64,000 bases of DNA, taken from positions 62,001 to 126,000 of the forward strand of contig CAVVVP010000002.1 of the NCBI GenBank assembly GCA_963751695.1, read 5' to 3'. The DNA comes from SZUA-22 sp963751695 (GTDB lineage Bacteria; Bacteroidota; Ignavibacteria; Ignavibacteriales; Melioribacteraceae). A program made the position numbers and the translations under genes. Shown piece after piece: positions 55,034-64,000 of this stretch (its first letter is position 1; the number at the start of each line of letters is the position of its first letter). The notes beneath the pieces are model-generated. The model was not told the DNA's origin. It saw nothing but the letters and a program-made list of their open reading frames with translations, and made no database searches.

Positions 55034-57157
55034 TTATTTTAGTAATAATAATTTTTTTACATCCATGAAACTTCCTGCTTCAATTCTGTAGAGATAAATA
55101 CCACTTGCTAAATTACCAGCATCAAATTGAACATTATACACACCTGCTGATTGCTGCTGATTAACTAAAGTTTTTACTTCTCTTCCAAGCACGTCATATA
55201 TTCTGAGCGAAACGAACTCGTTTGTAGGAAGCGAATATTTTATTTTCGTACTAGGATTAAATGGATTTGGATAGTTTTGTGACAATGAGAATACTTCTGG
55301 TTGTAATGGCGATTCTTCCTCAATATCTGTATACCCGATGAAATCTTCATTCTTTCTTGGGAGCAATTTATAATTACCGAATGAATAGTACATCACACCA
55401 ACTAATTCATCAAATGTAGTACCATTTATAATTCTAATTGGTTGTTCTTCTAAATCAGCATTCCAGAAATTATGATACTCATTTCCACCTTCTTGCAATT
55501 CCACTCGAGTTTGAATCGCAGAACCATCAGCAACATTCATTTCACCAAAATTTCTATTGCCGCCAGTTCCTTCATCAGCACCAGGATTACCATCAGCATT
55601 TTCAGCAACAATCTCAACATCCATATATTTTATTAACACACTTTCAAATGATTCTGCAGGTAATGATCCATCCGATGAGGCATTAATATCAGAAGTCGAA
55701 ATAAATGTTGGCTCAGGCAACTCAACTCCAGATTCAAGAATATTTACTAGAACACCTTGATCTAAGTTGCCAAGTTGAGTAACTCCAAAATTCTCATTTA
55801 CAATTCCTGTTGCTTCAATTTTATCTCCTCTAGTAAGTCCCTCAGCTTGTGCACCAAATAATAAGATTCCACTCCATGTCCCTGTTCCATTTTGAATATA
55901 TACTTTTGCTCCACTGCTACCGTCACCTGGAATATCTGAGGTGTCTGCAGTAACAATTCCCTTTACCCTAACTGAGTAATTATGGTATCCGCTATATCCA
56001 CTTCCAAATGGTGAATACTGAATATCTTTTATAATAAGATCACGGTTCAAGACTCTGTAAAAATAGCGGCTTGAAACAGTATCAGTCGGACTGTAAGAAA
56101 CATTCCCTTCATCATCTTCAGCTAAAATATAATAAGAGATAAATACCGAATCATTGAATGCTGGAATTACCCCACTATAAACAGAATCATCTGGATTTGC
56201 AGACATATCAATTGGTGTCTGTGTAACAGAATCAACATCGTACATAATTTTCGCCCACGCCACTGAACCATCTCTATCAACAACAGTTGCAGTGATTGTT
56301 GGACTCTCTCCAAATTTTACATTTACTATGTCTCTATCAACATCCGAAATGTTGGGAGGAATCACTTCTCCATAGACTACATCATCTTGGTAAACAGGAT
56401 TAATAATGAACCATCCATTTTGAACGTTTGTTCTGGTTTCAATATATCCTCGAATTCTTTCTAGTTTAGTACCCGGCAAAGGAGCTTGTGTTCGTCTCCA
56501 ATAATCCGATACATTTCCTGCTACCAATACTGAATTATTCTCATCAAATATTCTAAACGTATTGTAACCAATTGCTCCTGGATCAGATGTAGTTACATTT
56601 TGCAATTCAACATACACACCTTCCCATTTTTCCGCAAGATAATTTGGATTGCTAGTTCCCTTCTCTACAAGTGAATCTAGAGTTAAAAGAACTGGTTTTG
56701 GTCTTTCTTGAATTCCAATTACATCCTCAGCTTGAAAATCAATTACATCTAATTGCGTTGTTGTAAAGTATTCATTGACAACTGCTTTAAACCGAATAAC
56801 GTAACCAGTGTCTAAAATCGCAAATGAAGTGGAAGCATCTGGATCTCGAACCAGAACGCCATTCCAATCTCTCATGTTGGCATCTTGAAGGTATACTGCT
56901 GCAGCACCAGAATGAAGGGTCCTTATACTATCAGGATTAGCTCCTTCATAAGGAGCATTCATCACGACACCGGATACAATAATTGTATCGCCACTTGCAG
57001 CCAATGCTGGATATGGTTCTTGATTCATAGCACCATATGCTAGAAGTGAATCATCTTCCACGTATTGGACATCTCTTATCGTTATCTCTGGATATTCTTG
57101 TGCAAACAATGATACACTCACAAGTTGAAATAGTAGTATTGTTATAAACTTATTCAT
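55034..57157 (-). CDS. T9SS-secreted protein with two OB-like modules
   Basis: The 707-residue protein has a signal peptide (LLFQLVSVSLFAQ) and two repeats of an OB-like module of the kind found in secreted nucleases: the first around residues 55-210 (YVIRFKAVVNEYFTTTQLDV), the second around 375-500 (YSVRVKGIVTADTSDIPGDG, IEATGIVNENFGVTQLGNLD). Between them is an immunoglobulin-like stretch. The last ~85 residues are a T9SS sorting domain (LSQNYPNPFNPSTKIKYSL ... ASGIYLYRIEAGSF). No catalytic motif is visible, so it probably binds a polymer at the surface. AAGGAAAG precedes the ATG; the upstream secreted-protein gene ends 11 bases away. Confidence 0.82.
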   Translation of the reverse strand: MNKFITILLFQLVSVSLFAQEYPEITIRDVQYVEDDSLLAYGAMNQEPYPALAASGDTIIVSGVVMNAPYEGANPDSIRTLHSGAAAVYLQDANMRDWNGVLVRDPDASTSFAILDTGYVIRFKAVVNEYFTTTQLDVIDFQAEDVIGIQERPKPVLLTLDSLVEKGTSNPNYLAEKWEGVYVELQNVTTSDPGAIGYNTFRIFDENNSVLVAGNVSDYWRRTQAPLPGTKLERIRGYIETRTNVQNGWFIINPVYQDDVVYGEVIPPNISDVDRDIVNVKFGESPTITATVVDRDGSVAWAKIMYDVDSVTQTPIDMSANPDDSVYSGVIPAFNDSVFISYYILAEDDEGNVSYSPTDTVSSRYFYRVLNRDLIIKDIQYSPFGSGYSGYHNYSVRVKGIVTADTSDIPGDGSSGAKVYIQNGTGTWSGILLFGAQAEGLTRGDKIEATGIVNENFGVTQLGNLDQGVLVNILESGVELPEPTFISTSDINASSDGSLPAESFESVLIKYMDVEIVAENADGNPGADEGTGGNRNFGEMNVADGSAIQTRVELQEGGNEYHNFWNADLEEQPIRIINGTTFDELVGVMYYSFGNYKLLPRKNEDFIGYTDIEEESPLQPEVFSLSQNYPNPFNPSTKIKYSLPTNEFVSLRIYDVLGREVKTLVNQQQSAGVYNVQFDAGNLASGIYLYRIEAGSFMDVKKLLLLK

Positions 57158-57168
57158 CGTACTTTCCT

Positions 57169-59249
57169 TTATTTGATTACTAAAAATTTCCCAATTTTTA
57201 TGTTTCCAGTTTCTTCATCTTTTACACTAAAAAGATATAATCCCGTAGCAATTGCTTGATCATTATCAGTTATAAGATCCCATGGTTCTTCTCCACCGGT
57301 CATTTGCTGTGTAGCGTCTGAGGAGAAAGTTTCAAACCATCTGATGTTCGAACCATTACTGTTTTCATCATGACAAATTCTTTTAACAATATCGCCTGAC
57401 AAAGTGTAGACAGTAATCTCACATCGCTGGGGTAAATTATTAAAATATATCTTTCTCAATCTTTCTGAATCTCCATCCCAGTAGGCATTCCCATAATATG
57501 GATTTGGATATACTCCAACTTCCAAACCTTCATCACTTGTCGGAGGAGTGCCTGGTAAAACTTTGTTCATGCCTGCTAGCTGACTTGATTCTAAAGATCC
57601 GAGATTATTTGCTTGATCACCCTCATCAAATGCCGTAACAGAATATGCATACTGCCATCCATTAAGGAGATTATCAAATTCAAATTTATACCAGTATTCG
57701 GTTGTATCATCAGCAAAAATCATTGGTTCTTCTAATTCTATATAAGTAAAACCAGTATTGTACCCTACTGTATTTCCAAGACTATCAAATTCTGCTGCTA
57801 ACACTAATGAATTTAATATATCTTGACTCTCTGTTAAATCGTATCCAGCATTTGTTCTATACACTCTGTATCCCTCAAAATCTTTAATTCCCGAAATTGG
57901 ATCTACTGATTCTTCAGCTCTACGATCCCAATAAACAGTAATTTTATTGCTCTCTGGGACCACTTTAATGATCGGCGAAAGAGGTGGAGCTGGTAGTATG
58001 TATCTTGTAATCTCCCCATCACCATCAAGATCCTCTCCAGGGTCCAATATATTATTGCCGTTCCTGTCTTCACCGTTGTAGGCTCTTATTGCCCACCCAG
58101 CATTGTTGTACAAATTCAGTTTCTGCTGATCAGTATCTAAGCTTGGATCATCAAAACCATACTTCTTAGCACCAACAATAGCATAAACCACATTAATGGA
58201 ATCTCCAGGTGGTATTGAGGAATAACTTCCCGAAGTGATTAGCATTGATCTATTACTAGGTTTTTTAATTTGGGCTGCAATAGCATCGTCGAATCTGATA
58301 CCGTCGCTAAATTCCCCAACCATCTTTTTATAACGTTGAACATCATTCTGAGGGGCAAAATATTTCGCATCACTAGTATTTCTAAATTGCCAAGAAACAA
58401 AATTGGCACTGTCCATCAATTCCGAAGAGCCTAAATATTGAACTCCTATATAACTATCAGTAAATCCAACATCTCCAGCAGCATCAAATTCATAGGCAAG
58501 CTTTAATGAATCATTGTAACCATTTCCACCTTTATTATAGAATGGTGATCCTGTGCGAGGAGATGTGATATTTGTGTTGCGGACAACGGTATCGGTCCAC
58601 AAACCAACATAGATACCATCAAGATACTTTTTTGATGTATTCTTAATCCAATAGTTTAGAATGATGAAAAAATCTGCAAAGGGGTAGTTCCAACCATAAC
58701 TCTCCTGCCTAACCACAACTCCAAGCGGAGAGTGGTCAACAATTAATTCACCATTATTTAATGTTCGATTGGAGTCTGTATACTCCATATAAAGGTCTTG
58801 ATGGGAAATTGCGTTTGGACTAAAAAATTTGGAATTGATCAATGATGATCTTTCTTGTACAAGTGATGTTTGAGCGTTTGTAAATTCAAAACCACCACCA
58901 CGGTTACTAACAGAAGATGCATCGACTGCAGCAGTTGTAACAAATGGACCAATTCTTCCACTTTTGTTTTCATCATTACTGACGTAACCGCCAATCCACA
59001 ATCCGCCATCAAATAGATGTTCAATACCACTTCCGATTGGAAATTCGCAAGAAGGTTGTTCCGGCCAAAGAGAAAATCCATGTCCGTATGTACCAAAATT
59101 GGTTAAGGTAATAGCAATATTACCAACATTGGTATATTTTGAATTATCATCTTTTAAAGTTTATTTATCCGATCACTTCGGTCATCGTAATCTGACGAAA
59201 AGCCAAATAGCAACGAAATAGTAAGTAATAGTAGAAATTTTATTCTCAT
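57169..59249 (-). CDS. large secreted protein with T9SS-like tail, N-terminus frameshifted
   Basis: A long open frame covers most of the protein, but its conserved sequence continues upstream of any start (..NVGNIAITLTNFGTYGHGF, FDGGLWIGGYVS), while a signal peptide (MRIKFLLLLTISLLFGF) begins at ATG 59247-59249 in another frame that stops at 59154-59156. One extra base between about 59154 and 59167 would join them into a ~692-residue protein. Domains: a long N-terminal beta region seen in related Ignavibacteriota proteins, an Asp-rich calcium-like motif (DRNGNNILDPGEDLDGDGE), a fibronectin III-like stretch and a C-terminal sorting-like domain (YPNPYYGNAYWDGDSERL ... TGLYLFSVKDEETG) without the usual NPFN. 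It heads the envelope operon. Function unknown. Confidence 0.7.
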
Positions 59250-59392
59250 ATAACCCTGAAAAAATCGAAATTTAAAATAACGAATGAGAATCTGTAAAAC
59301 AATTGAAATTCGTGCAAAAATCCATAATATCTAGATTTTTTATTCCGTTTACAAATCTGAGATTTATTAGTGCTTTAAGGGACAAAATCCAA

Positions 59393-59946
59393 TTATACTT
59401 CCTGAGTAACTGATTCCGACAATTCCATTCCCTTTTTAAGTGCATCCTCGTTGAGTGGAATTAAATGATGATATCTTTCAGGAGAACTTTCTTAAGTCCT
59501 TCTAAAATATTATTAAATTCAATAATTGGTTTTTTTTAAGAAATGCACCAAGCATTATCATATTCATAATTTTAGTGTTTTTCATTTTTGCAGCTTCAGC
59601 ACTGTCGCATCAATTCCAATAATTTCAATATCTTCCTCGTTGGAGGATTGATCACATTCGTACTCTCGTAAATTAACAAACCACCTGGTTTTACTGCATT
59701 TTCAAATTTATCAACTGAAGGTTGATTAAGTGCAATTACCGTATCAAATTTTGAAATTATTGGTGAGCTGATTTTTGAATCACTTATAATGACAATACAG
59801 TTTGCAGTTCCTCCCCTCATTTCTGGTCCATAAGATGGCATCCAGCTAACTTCTTTATTTTCAATCATTCCAGAATAGCAGAGAACCATTCCCATTGAGA
59901 GAACACCTTGACCGCCAAATCCGGCAATTACAATTTCTTCATTCAT
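59393..59946 (-). pseudogene. korC: 2-oxoacid:ferredoxin oxidoreductase gamma subunit, multiply frameshifted
   Basis: The gamma subunit of a KOR/VOR enzyme begins at ATG 59944-59946 (NEEIVIAGFGGQGVLSMG, SWMPSYGPEMRGGTANCIVI) and can be followed through at least four frame changes to NMIMLGAFLKK, HHLIPLNEDALKKGMEL and a stop at 59393-59395. Shifts fall near 59630, 59600, 59535 (an A8 run) and 59485. Total length (about 184 residues) is right for the family. The gamma subunit mediates the CoA-dependent step. The conserved residues around each break argue for sequence error more than decay. Confidence 0.75.
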
Positions 59947-59948
59947 AA

Positions 59949-60750
59949 TTATTTCTCTCCCATTTGGTGTTTTAATATCTCCGAAGGGATAAAATGGAAG
60001 CATATTTTCTTCTAGCCAATGATTTGAATCAATTGGAGTCATTTTCCAGTTTGAAGGACAGTTTGAAACAACTTCAATAAAACAAGTTCCTTTTCTTTCT
60101 TTTTGAAGTTCAAAACCTTTTCGAATAGCTTTTTTGGCTTTTCTAACAAATTCCTGGTTTGAAAACTGATTGTCTTGTAACATATTGTGTTCCAGGCAAT
60201 TGAGCAACAAGTTCTGTAATTTTGAGTGGATTGCCCATTGTTCCAACATCTCTTCCAAAAGGTGAAGTTGTGGATTTCATCCCTTCAAGTGTAGTTGGAG
60301 CCATTTGTCCACCTGTCATTCCATAAATACCATTATTAATAAAAACAATGAGAATATTTTCTCCCCTATTGCAAGTATGAATAGTTTCACCGGTTCCAAT
60401 TGCAGCAAGATCACCATCACCTTGATATGAGAAAACATATTTTTCTGGGAGAACTCTTTTAATTCCGGTTGCGGCAGCTGAAGCACTTCCATGAGCAGCT
60501 TCAGTCATATCAATATTTAGATAATTATAAGCAAAAACGGCACACCCAACTGGAGCAACTCCAATAGTTTCACCATTGAATATCCCATTTCTTCAATTAC
60601 TTCTGCAATAAGTCTATGAACAACACCGTGTCCACAACCTGGACAATAATGCATATCAACATTCTTTAATGTTTCTGGTTCTTCATAAACTATATTTTCT
60701 TCACAAATAATTGGATTATCTCTAAGTTCAACATTGTTCATAATGTTCAT
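59949..60750 (-). pseudogene. korB: 2-oxoacid:ferredoxin oxidoreductase beta subunit, frameshifted
   Basis: This is the thiamine-diphosphate-binding beta subunit. Segments in order: HYCPGCGHGVVHRLIAEVIE (Cys ligands of the iron-sulfur cluster), NGETIGVAPVGCAVFAYNY, YQGDGDLAAIGTGETIH with NNGIYGMTGGQMAPTT (TPP and metal binding), and KKAIRKGFELQKERKG to LEENMLPFYPFGDI. Frame shifts lie near 60578 and 60195. Near 59960 a GGG where GG is expected removes the stop and appears to fuse korB to korC; with GG the frame would end in TAA two bases before the korC ATG, leaving GGAGAG as its ribosome site. Confidence 0.78.
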
Positions 60751-60772
60751 CCATCTATCATTGCTTTTTCAT

Positions 60773-61847
60773 TCACTTTGAACCTCCAATTATTTTTCTT
60801 CTAGAACTATCAAGAATTTCTTCAGGGGTTGGAACAATCCCCCCCATTCTACCATAAAATTCAATCGGGACTTTCCCATTAACAGCCAAGCTTTACATCT
60901 TCAACCATTTGTCCTGCATTCATTTCAACATCTAAAATTCCTTTAACTTTATCTGCATATCATTATAAGTTTTATATGGAAAGGGAATACATGTATTGGT
61001 CTAATAACTCCAACTTTAATTCCTTTTTCACGAGCAAGCTGGGCAGCTTTTTGACAAATTCTTGCAACTAATCCATAAGCCAGTAATAATATAATCCGCA
61101 TCATCACAATTAATCGATTCATACTCTAATTTCATTTTTTTCAATTTCTTTATATTTTTTCTGAAGATGAATATTTATCTTCTTCCATCTCATTCGGCTT
61201 TGAAATGAAGAGAAGTAATCACATTACTATCCTTTCCCTCTTTTTTGCCAATAGTCTCCCAACCACTTATTAAATCTTCTCGATCTTGCTGAGGGAAAAA
61301 TTCAACTTTTTCCATCATTTGACCAAGAGCGCCATCTGATAAGAATCAATACCGGATTTCTATATTTAAATGCTAACTCAAATCCTAATTTTACAAAGTC
61401 AGACATTTCTTGCACAGTTGAAGGAGCAAAAACAATGAGTCTATAATCACCATGTCCTCCACCTTTTACTGCTTGGAAATAATCTCCTTGCCAAGGTTGA
61501 ATAGTACCAAGACCAGGTCCACCACGATTAACATTAACCATCAAGCAGGGTAATTCGGCACATGCGATATATGAAATTCCTTCCTGCATTAAACTGATTC
61601 CAGGACTGGAAGAAGAAGTCATAACTTTTTTACCAGTTCCTGCTGCACCATAAACCATGTTAATTGAGGCAATTTCACTTTCAGCTTGTAGAACAACCAT
61701 TCCCGTTCTTTTTTGAGCTTCACGACTTAAATATTCTAACACTTCAGATTGCGGAGTAATTGGATATCCAAAATATGCATCAACTCCGGTCCTAATAGCA
61801 GCTTCTGCAATGCTTCATTTCCTTTCATTAATTTTAGCTTCACTCAT
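60773..61847 (-). pseudogene. korA: 2-oxoacid:ferredoxin oxidoreductase alpha subunit (VorB/KorA type), frameshifted
   Basis: The alpha subunit can be followed from ATG 61845-61847 to a TGA at 60773-60775. Clear pieces: AIRTGVDAYFGYPITPQSEV, AESEIASINMVYGAAGTGKK, SSSSPGISLMQEGISY, GGPGLGTIQPWQGDYFQAVK and the end VPIEFYGRMGGIVPTPEEIL. It is closest in pattern to Bacteroidota proteins named VorB, which oxidise branched 2-oxoacids or 2-oxoglutarate to acyl-CoA with ferredoxin. Frame changes occur near 61838, 61812, 61335 and 60889, with more between 60950 and 61250. Corrected length is about 358 residues, as expected. Confidence 0.78.
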
Positions 61848-61880
61848 TCGTTCACCTTTATATTCATATCTTTTGTTACA

Positions 61881-62131
61881 TTATTTACTTTTGTTACAAG
61901 TTCTTTCTTCTTGTTTACGTTTTCTATAAACAGTGATTCCTCCTTCAGGACAAACCAATGCACAACTTGTGCAACCAGTACAATTATCTTCAACCTTAAC
62001 AATATACAGATATCCTTTCTGATTAACTTGGTGGGATACTTCTAGGCTTCCTCCGGGCAAGCCTCACTACAAAGTTCACAACCTTTACATTTTTCGATAT
62101 CAATTATGATATCACCTTTTACTTTCGCCAT
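61881..62131 (-). pseudogene. korD: 2-oxoacid:ferredoxin oxidoreductase delta (ferredoxin) subunit, one frameshift
   Basis: A small dicluster ferredoxin begins at ATG 62129-62131 after GGAG. The first [4Fe-4S] motif is CKGCELCSEACPEEA; the second, CTGCTSCALVCPEG, is reached after one missing base near 62042, where the written frame meets TAG. Restored length is about 83 residues. Its place before korA matches the korDABC order of related enzymes. It would pass electrons from the oxidoreductase to soluble ferredoxin. Confidence 0.78.
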
Positions 62132-62438
62132 AATTTCTCCAAAAACTATTTAAAATTAAAAAGGTTACCAACACGGTAACCTTTCCATTTATACATTTAT
62201 CCGATACTTAGAATAAGTAGTAAGTCAATAAGCATATTTTTATTTATTAACATTAATAGAAATACTTTTTGATAAATAAGCTTAAGAATCGTGCCATATT
62301 GAAGGCACATCTTTAAATTAACAAAAAGTTACTTTATAACAAATAGACCCAATCTATCTTTTTACTAACTAAATAATTATTATTTTAAGTTTTCATAAAT
62401 GAGAAAATATAATTTCTTTTTGAGAAATATTTTATGAT
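62132..62438. other. intergenic region between lipA and korD
   Basis: The 307-base gap between lipA and korD, which read in the same direction, contains a strong hairpin at 62160-62184 and is otherwise AT-rich. If the kor operon has its own promoter it must lie here. I see no RNA gene or protein-coding frame. Confidence 0.5.
62160..62184 (-). terminator. terminator or attenuator ahead of korD
   Basis: AAAGGTTACC and GGTAACCTTT form a 10-bp stem with an AACAC loop; read leftward it is followed by TTTTTAATTTT. It lies only 28 bases before the korD start and 255 bases after the lipA stop, so it could end the lipA transcript or control read-through into kor. Confidence 0.75.
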
Positions 62439-63339
62439 CTATATGTGCTTTTCAGCATGGTAGGAACTTCTGACTAGAGGACCAGATTCAACAGCCATGA
62501 ATCCCATTTTTAGTCCCTCACTTCTATAAAAATCGAATTCTTCTGGTGTTACATATCTGTCAACAGGTAAATGATTCTTCGTGGGTTGAAGATATTGCCC
62601 AATTGTCATGATGTCACAACCGTGCTCTCGCAAATCTTCCATTATTCCAATTACTTCCTCTTTTCGCTCTCCGATTCCAACCATTATGCCACTTTTTGTC
62701 CTCAAATCTTTGTTTTTAAACCATTCAATAAGTTTGAGACTTCTGTCATAATCAGCTTGCGGTCGAACTGCGTGATACAATCGACCGACAGTTTCTAAAT
62801 TGTGATTCAGTATTTGAGGTGGATTTTCCATTATTATTTGAAATGCATCGGTATTTCCTTTGAAAATCGGGAATTAAAATCTCAATTGTAGTTTCGGGCA
62901 TTTTTTCATTGATCAAGCGAACTGTTTCAGAAAAGATCGATGCTCCTCCGTCTTTCAACTCATCTCTATCAACTGATGTTATAACAACATGTTTAAGTCC
63001 CAAATCAACTACAGATTGCATTACTCTTCTTGGTTCATCAAGATCAAGTTCATTTGGAATTCCAAGCTTAACATTACAGAATCCACAGCTTCTTGTACAA
63101 GTATCTCCAAGTATCATGAAAGTTGCTGTTCGGTTGTTCCAGCATTCTGCGAGATTTGGGCAATTTGCTTCTTCACATACAGTGTTAAGTGAAGATTTCC
63201 TCATTAAATCTAAAACTTCTCTATAATTTTCCCCACTTGGTAATCTAACCTTTAACCATTCCGGACGACGTCCAAGTTCTTCCTTGTTCTGCTCCACAGA
63301 TTCTTTATAATCGCGCTGATGTTTATTTATCTTTAACAT
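62439..63339 (-). pseudogene. lipA: lipoyl synthase LipA, one frameshift
   Basis: LipA is a radical-SAM enzyme that inserts two sulfurs into octanoyl groups on lipoyl domains. The auxiliary cluster motif CEEANCPNLAECW and the SAM cluster motif CTRSCGFCNVK lie in the first frame, and the C-terminal RSSYHAEKH in the second. The frame changes near 62860, where CAAAGG stands for the expected CAAGG (IPDFQ then GNTDAFQIIMENPPQILNHN). Removing one A gives a protein of about 300 residues, normal for LipA. It lies 21 bases after the E2 gene whose lipoyl domain it would serve. A single insertion in so central a gene suggests sequence error. Confidence 0.9.
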
Positions 63340-63360
63340 ATAATTCTACTCAATCAAATC

Positions 63361-64000
63361 TTAAACTAAATTTGTGTCAAAATTCTCTAAATTTTCTTTT
63401 ACTGATTTTAAGAACATTCCCCCAAGCATTCCATCTACCAAACGATGATCATGACTTATGGAGAGGTACATCATTGGTTTAATTGCGATAGAATCAACCC
63501 CATTGTTCTCAACAACTACTGGTTTTTTAATTACTGCTCCAACGCCCAATATAGCAACTTCTGGTTGATTAATTATTGGAGTACCAAACTGCAATCCAAA
63601 CACTCCATAATTTGTGATAGAAAAAGTTCCGTTCGTGATATCATCAGGGGTTAAACCTTTGTTTCTTGCTTTTTCACTTAGCTCAGCAATTGCTTTTGCA
63701 AATCCAACAACACTCAAATTTTCAGAATGTTTTATGTTGGGCACAAGCAGGCCATTTGGTTCGACGGACACAGCAATTCCAAGATTTATGAATTTCTTCA
63801 TCAGAATGTTTTTATTCTCGATTGAAGAATTCATCAATGGAAATTCTTTTAAGGCATGAACACAAGCGTATGAGATAAATGACATATAAGTAAGCTTAAT
63901 TCTTTCTTTCTTTTGTAATTCACTTTTATGCTTTCGAAGGTAATTATCGATCTTACTCATATCAACTTCATTTATGGCTGTTACATGTACTGAAGTATCA
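63361..64000 (-). CDS. 2-oxoacid dehydrogenase E2 (dihydrolipoyl acyltransferase), C-terminal part (partial)
   Basis: The frame is open to the right edge, where VHVTAINEVDMSKI is the family's entry to the catalytic domain, so the internal ATG at 63960 is not the true start. Visible catalytic-domain motifs: NLGIAVSVEPNGLLVPNIK, TFSITNYGVFG and the active-site HDHRLVDGMLGG with its His and Asp. Lipoyl and subunit-binding domains lie outside the window. It transfers acyl groups to CoA in a pyruvate, 2-oxoglutarate or branched-chain dehydrogenase; the type cannot be fixed from this part. It is followed at once by lipA. Confidence 0.92.
   Translation of the reverse strand, partial: DTSVHVTAINEVDMSKIDNYLRKHKSELQKKERIKLTYMSFISYACVHALKEFPLMNSSIENKNILMKKFINLGIAVSVEPNGLLVPNIKHSENLSVVGFAKAIAELSEKARNKGLTPDDITNGTFSITNYGVFGLQFGTPIINQPEVAILGVGAVIKKPVVVENNGVDSIAIKPMMYLSISHDHRLVDGMLGGMFLKSVKENLENFDTNLV

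Noticed and set aside
58839..59096. 85-codon frame beginning MVHTDMDFLFGRNN
   Set aside because: It is a shadow of the conserved coding frame of the secreted protein, which runs through the same bases.
1..64000. tRNA, rRNA, CRISPR arrays, transposases and phage genes
   Set aside because: None was seen in the intergenic regions or among the coding frames; repeats found were single pairs only.

Overview
The window is AT-rich, Gram-negative chromosomal DNA, most likely from the Ignavibacteriota or a close relative in the Bacteroidota/Chlorobiota group. The evidence: several secreted proteins end in a type IX secretion (T9SS) sorting domain of the QNYPNPFNPST type; there is an LpxD lipid A enzyme, TonB and PorV-family outer-membrane proteins and many lipoproteins; atpD-atpC stand apart from the other ATP synthase genes; and complex I has 11 subunits without NuoEFG. 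No rRNA, tRNA, CRISPR array, transposase or phage gene was seen.

Layout. 1-9 kb: the 5' part of a PhoD-like phosphatase, lpxD, a GH78 alpha-L-rhamnosidase broken at a G9 tract, a secreted glycerophosphodiesterase, a Tat-exported aldo/keto reductase and a T9SS beta-helix protein. 9-25 kb: two AsmA-family proteins bracket an accessory stretch of small single genes (DUF302, CPBP protease, SRPBCC, SnoaL-like, DUF4287/DUF5655, alcohol dehydrogenase, type II NADH dehydrogenase, NYN protein, SugE) with a large lipoprotein that looks like an inactivated peptidase, and a scar where two divergent genes (a class A beta-lactamase-like hydrolase and an epimerase) lost their 5' halves together. The alcohol dehydrogenase gene sits between exact 24-bp direct repeats. 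25-30 kb: housekeeping (rdgB, an amidohydrolase, uvrA, a YigZ protein). 30.4-40.7 kb: the nuoABCDHIJKLMN operon. 40.8-45 kb: a small unknown gene, sodA, atpD-atpC and trhO. 45-59 kb: one strand carries a surface/secretion cluster. A run of overlapping or closely spaced genes (a secreted protein, a T9SS protein with OB-like modules, a lipoprotein, a TonB receptor, a PorV-family protein, an NHL lipoprotein) is followed by a lamin-tail/OB/phospholipase-D T9SS protein that looks like an extracellular nuclease. 59.3-64 kb: a 2-oxoacid:ferredoxin oxidoreductase operon (korDABC), lipA and the E2 subunit of a 2-oxoacid dehydrogenase.

How the genes may work together. Complex I without its NADH module probably takes electrons from ferredoxin, which the KOR/VOR enzyme at the other end of the window would reduce; the type II NADH dehydrogenase can oxidise NADH separately. 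The envelope cluster is the best candidate for an undescribed system: I infer a surface apparatus that binds, cuts and imports a polymer, possibly extracellular DNA, with PhoD-like and GDPD phosphoesterases elsewhere in the window fitting a phosphorus-scavenging lifestyle.

Caution: between about 59.15 and 62.87 kb almost every gene carries one or more single-base frameshifts while the encoded protein segments stay well conserved. This looks more like local sequence or assembly error than real gene decay. Similar care applies to the G9 tract at 3.15 kb.
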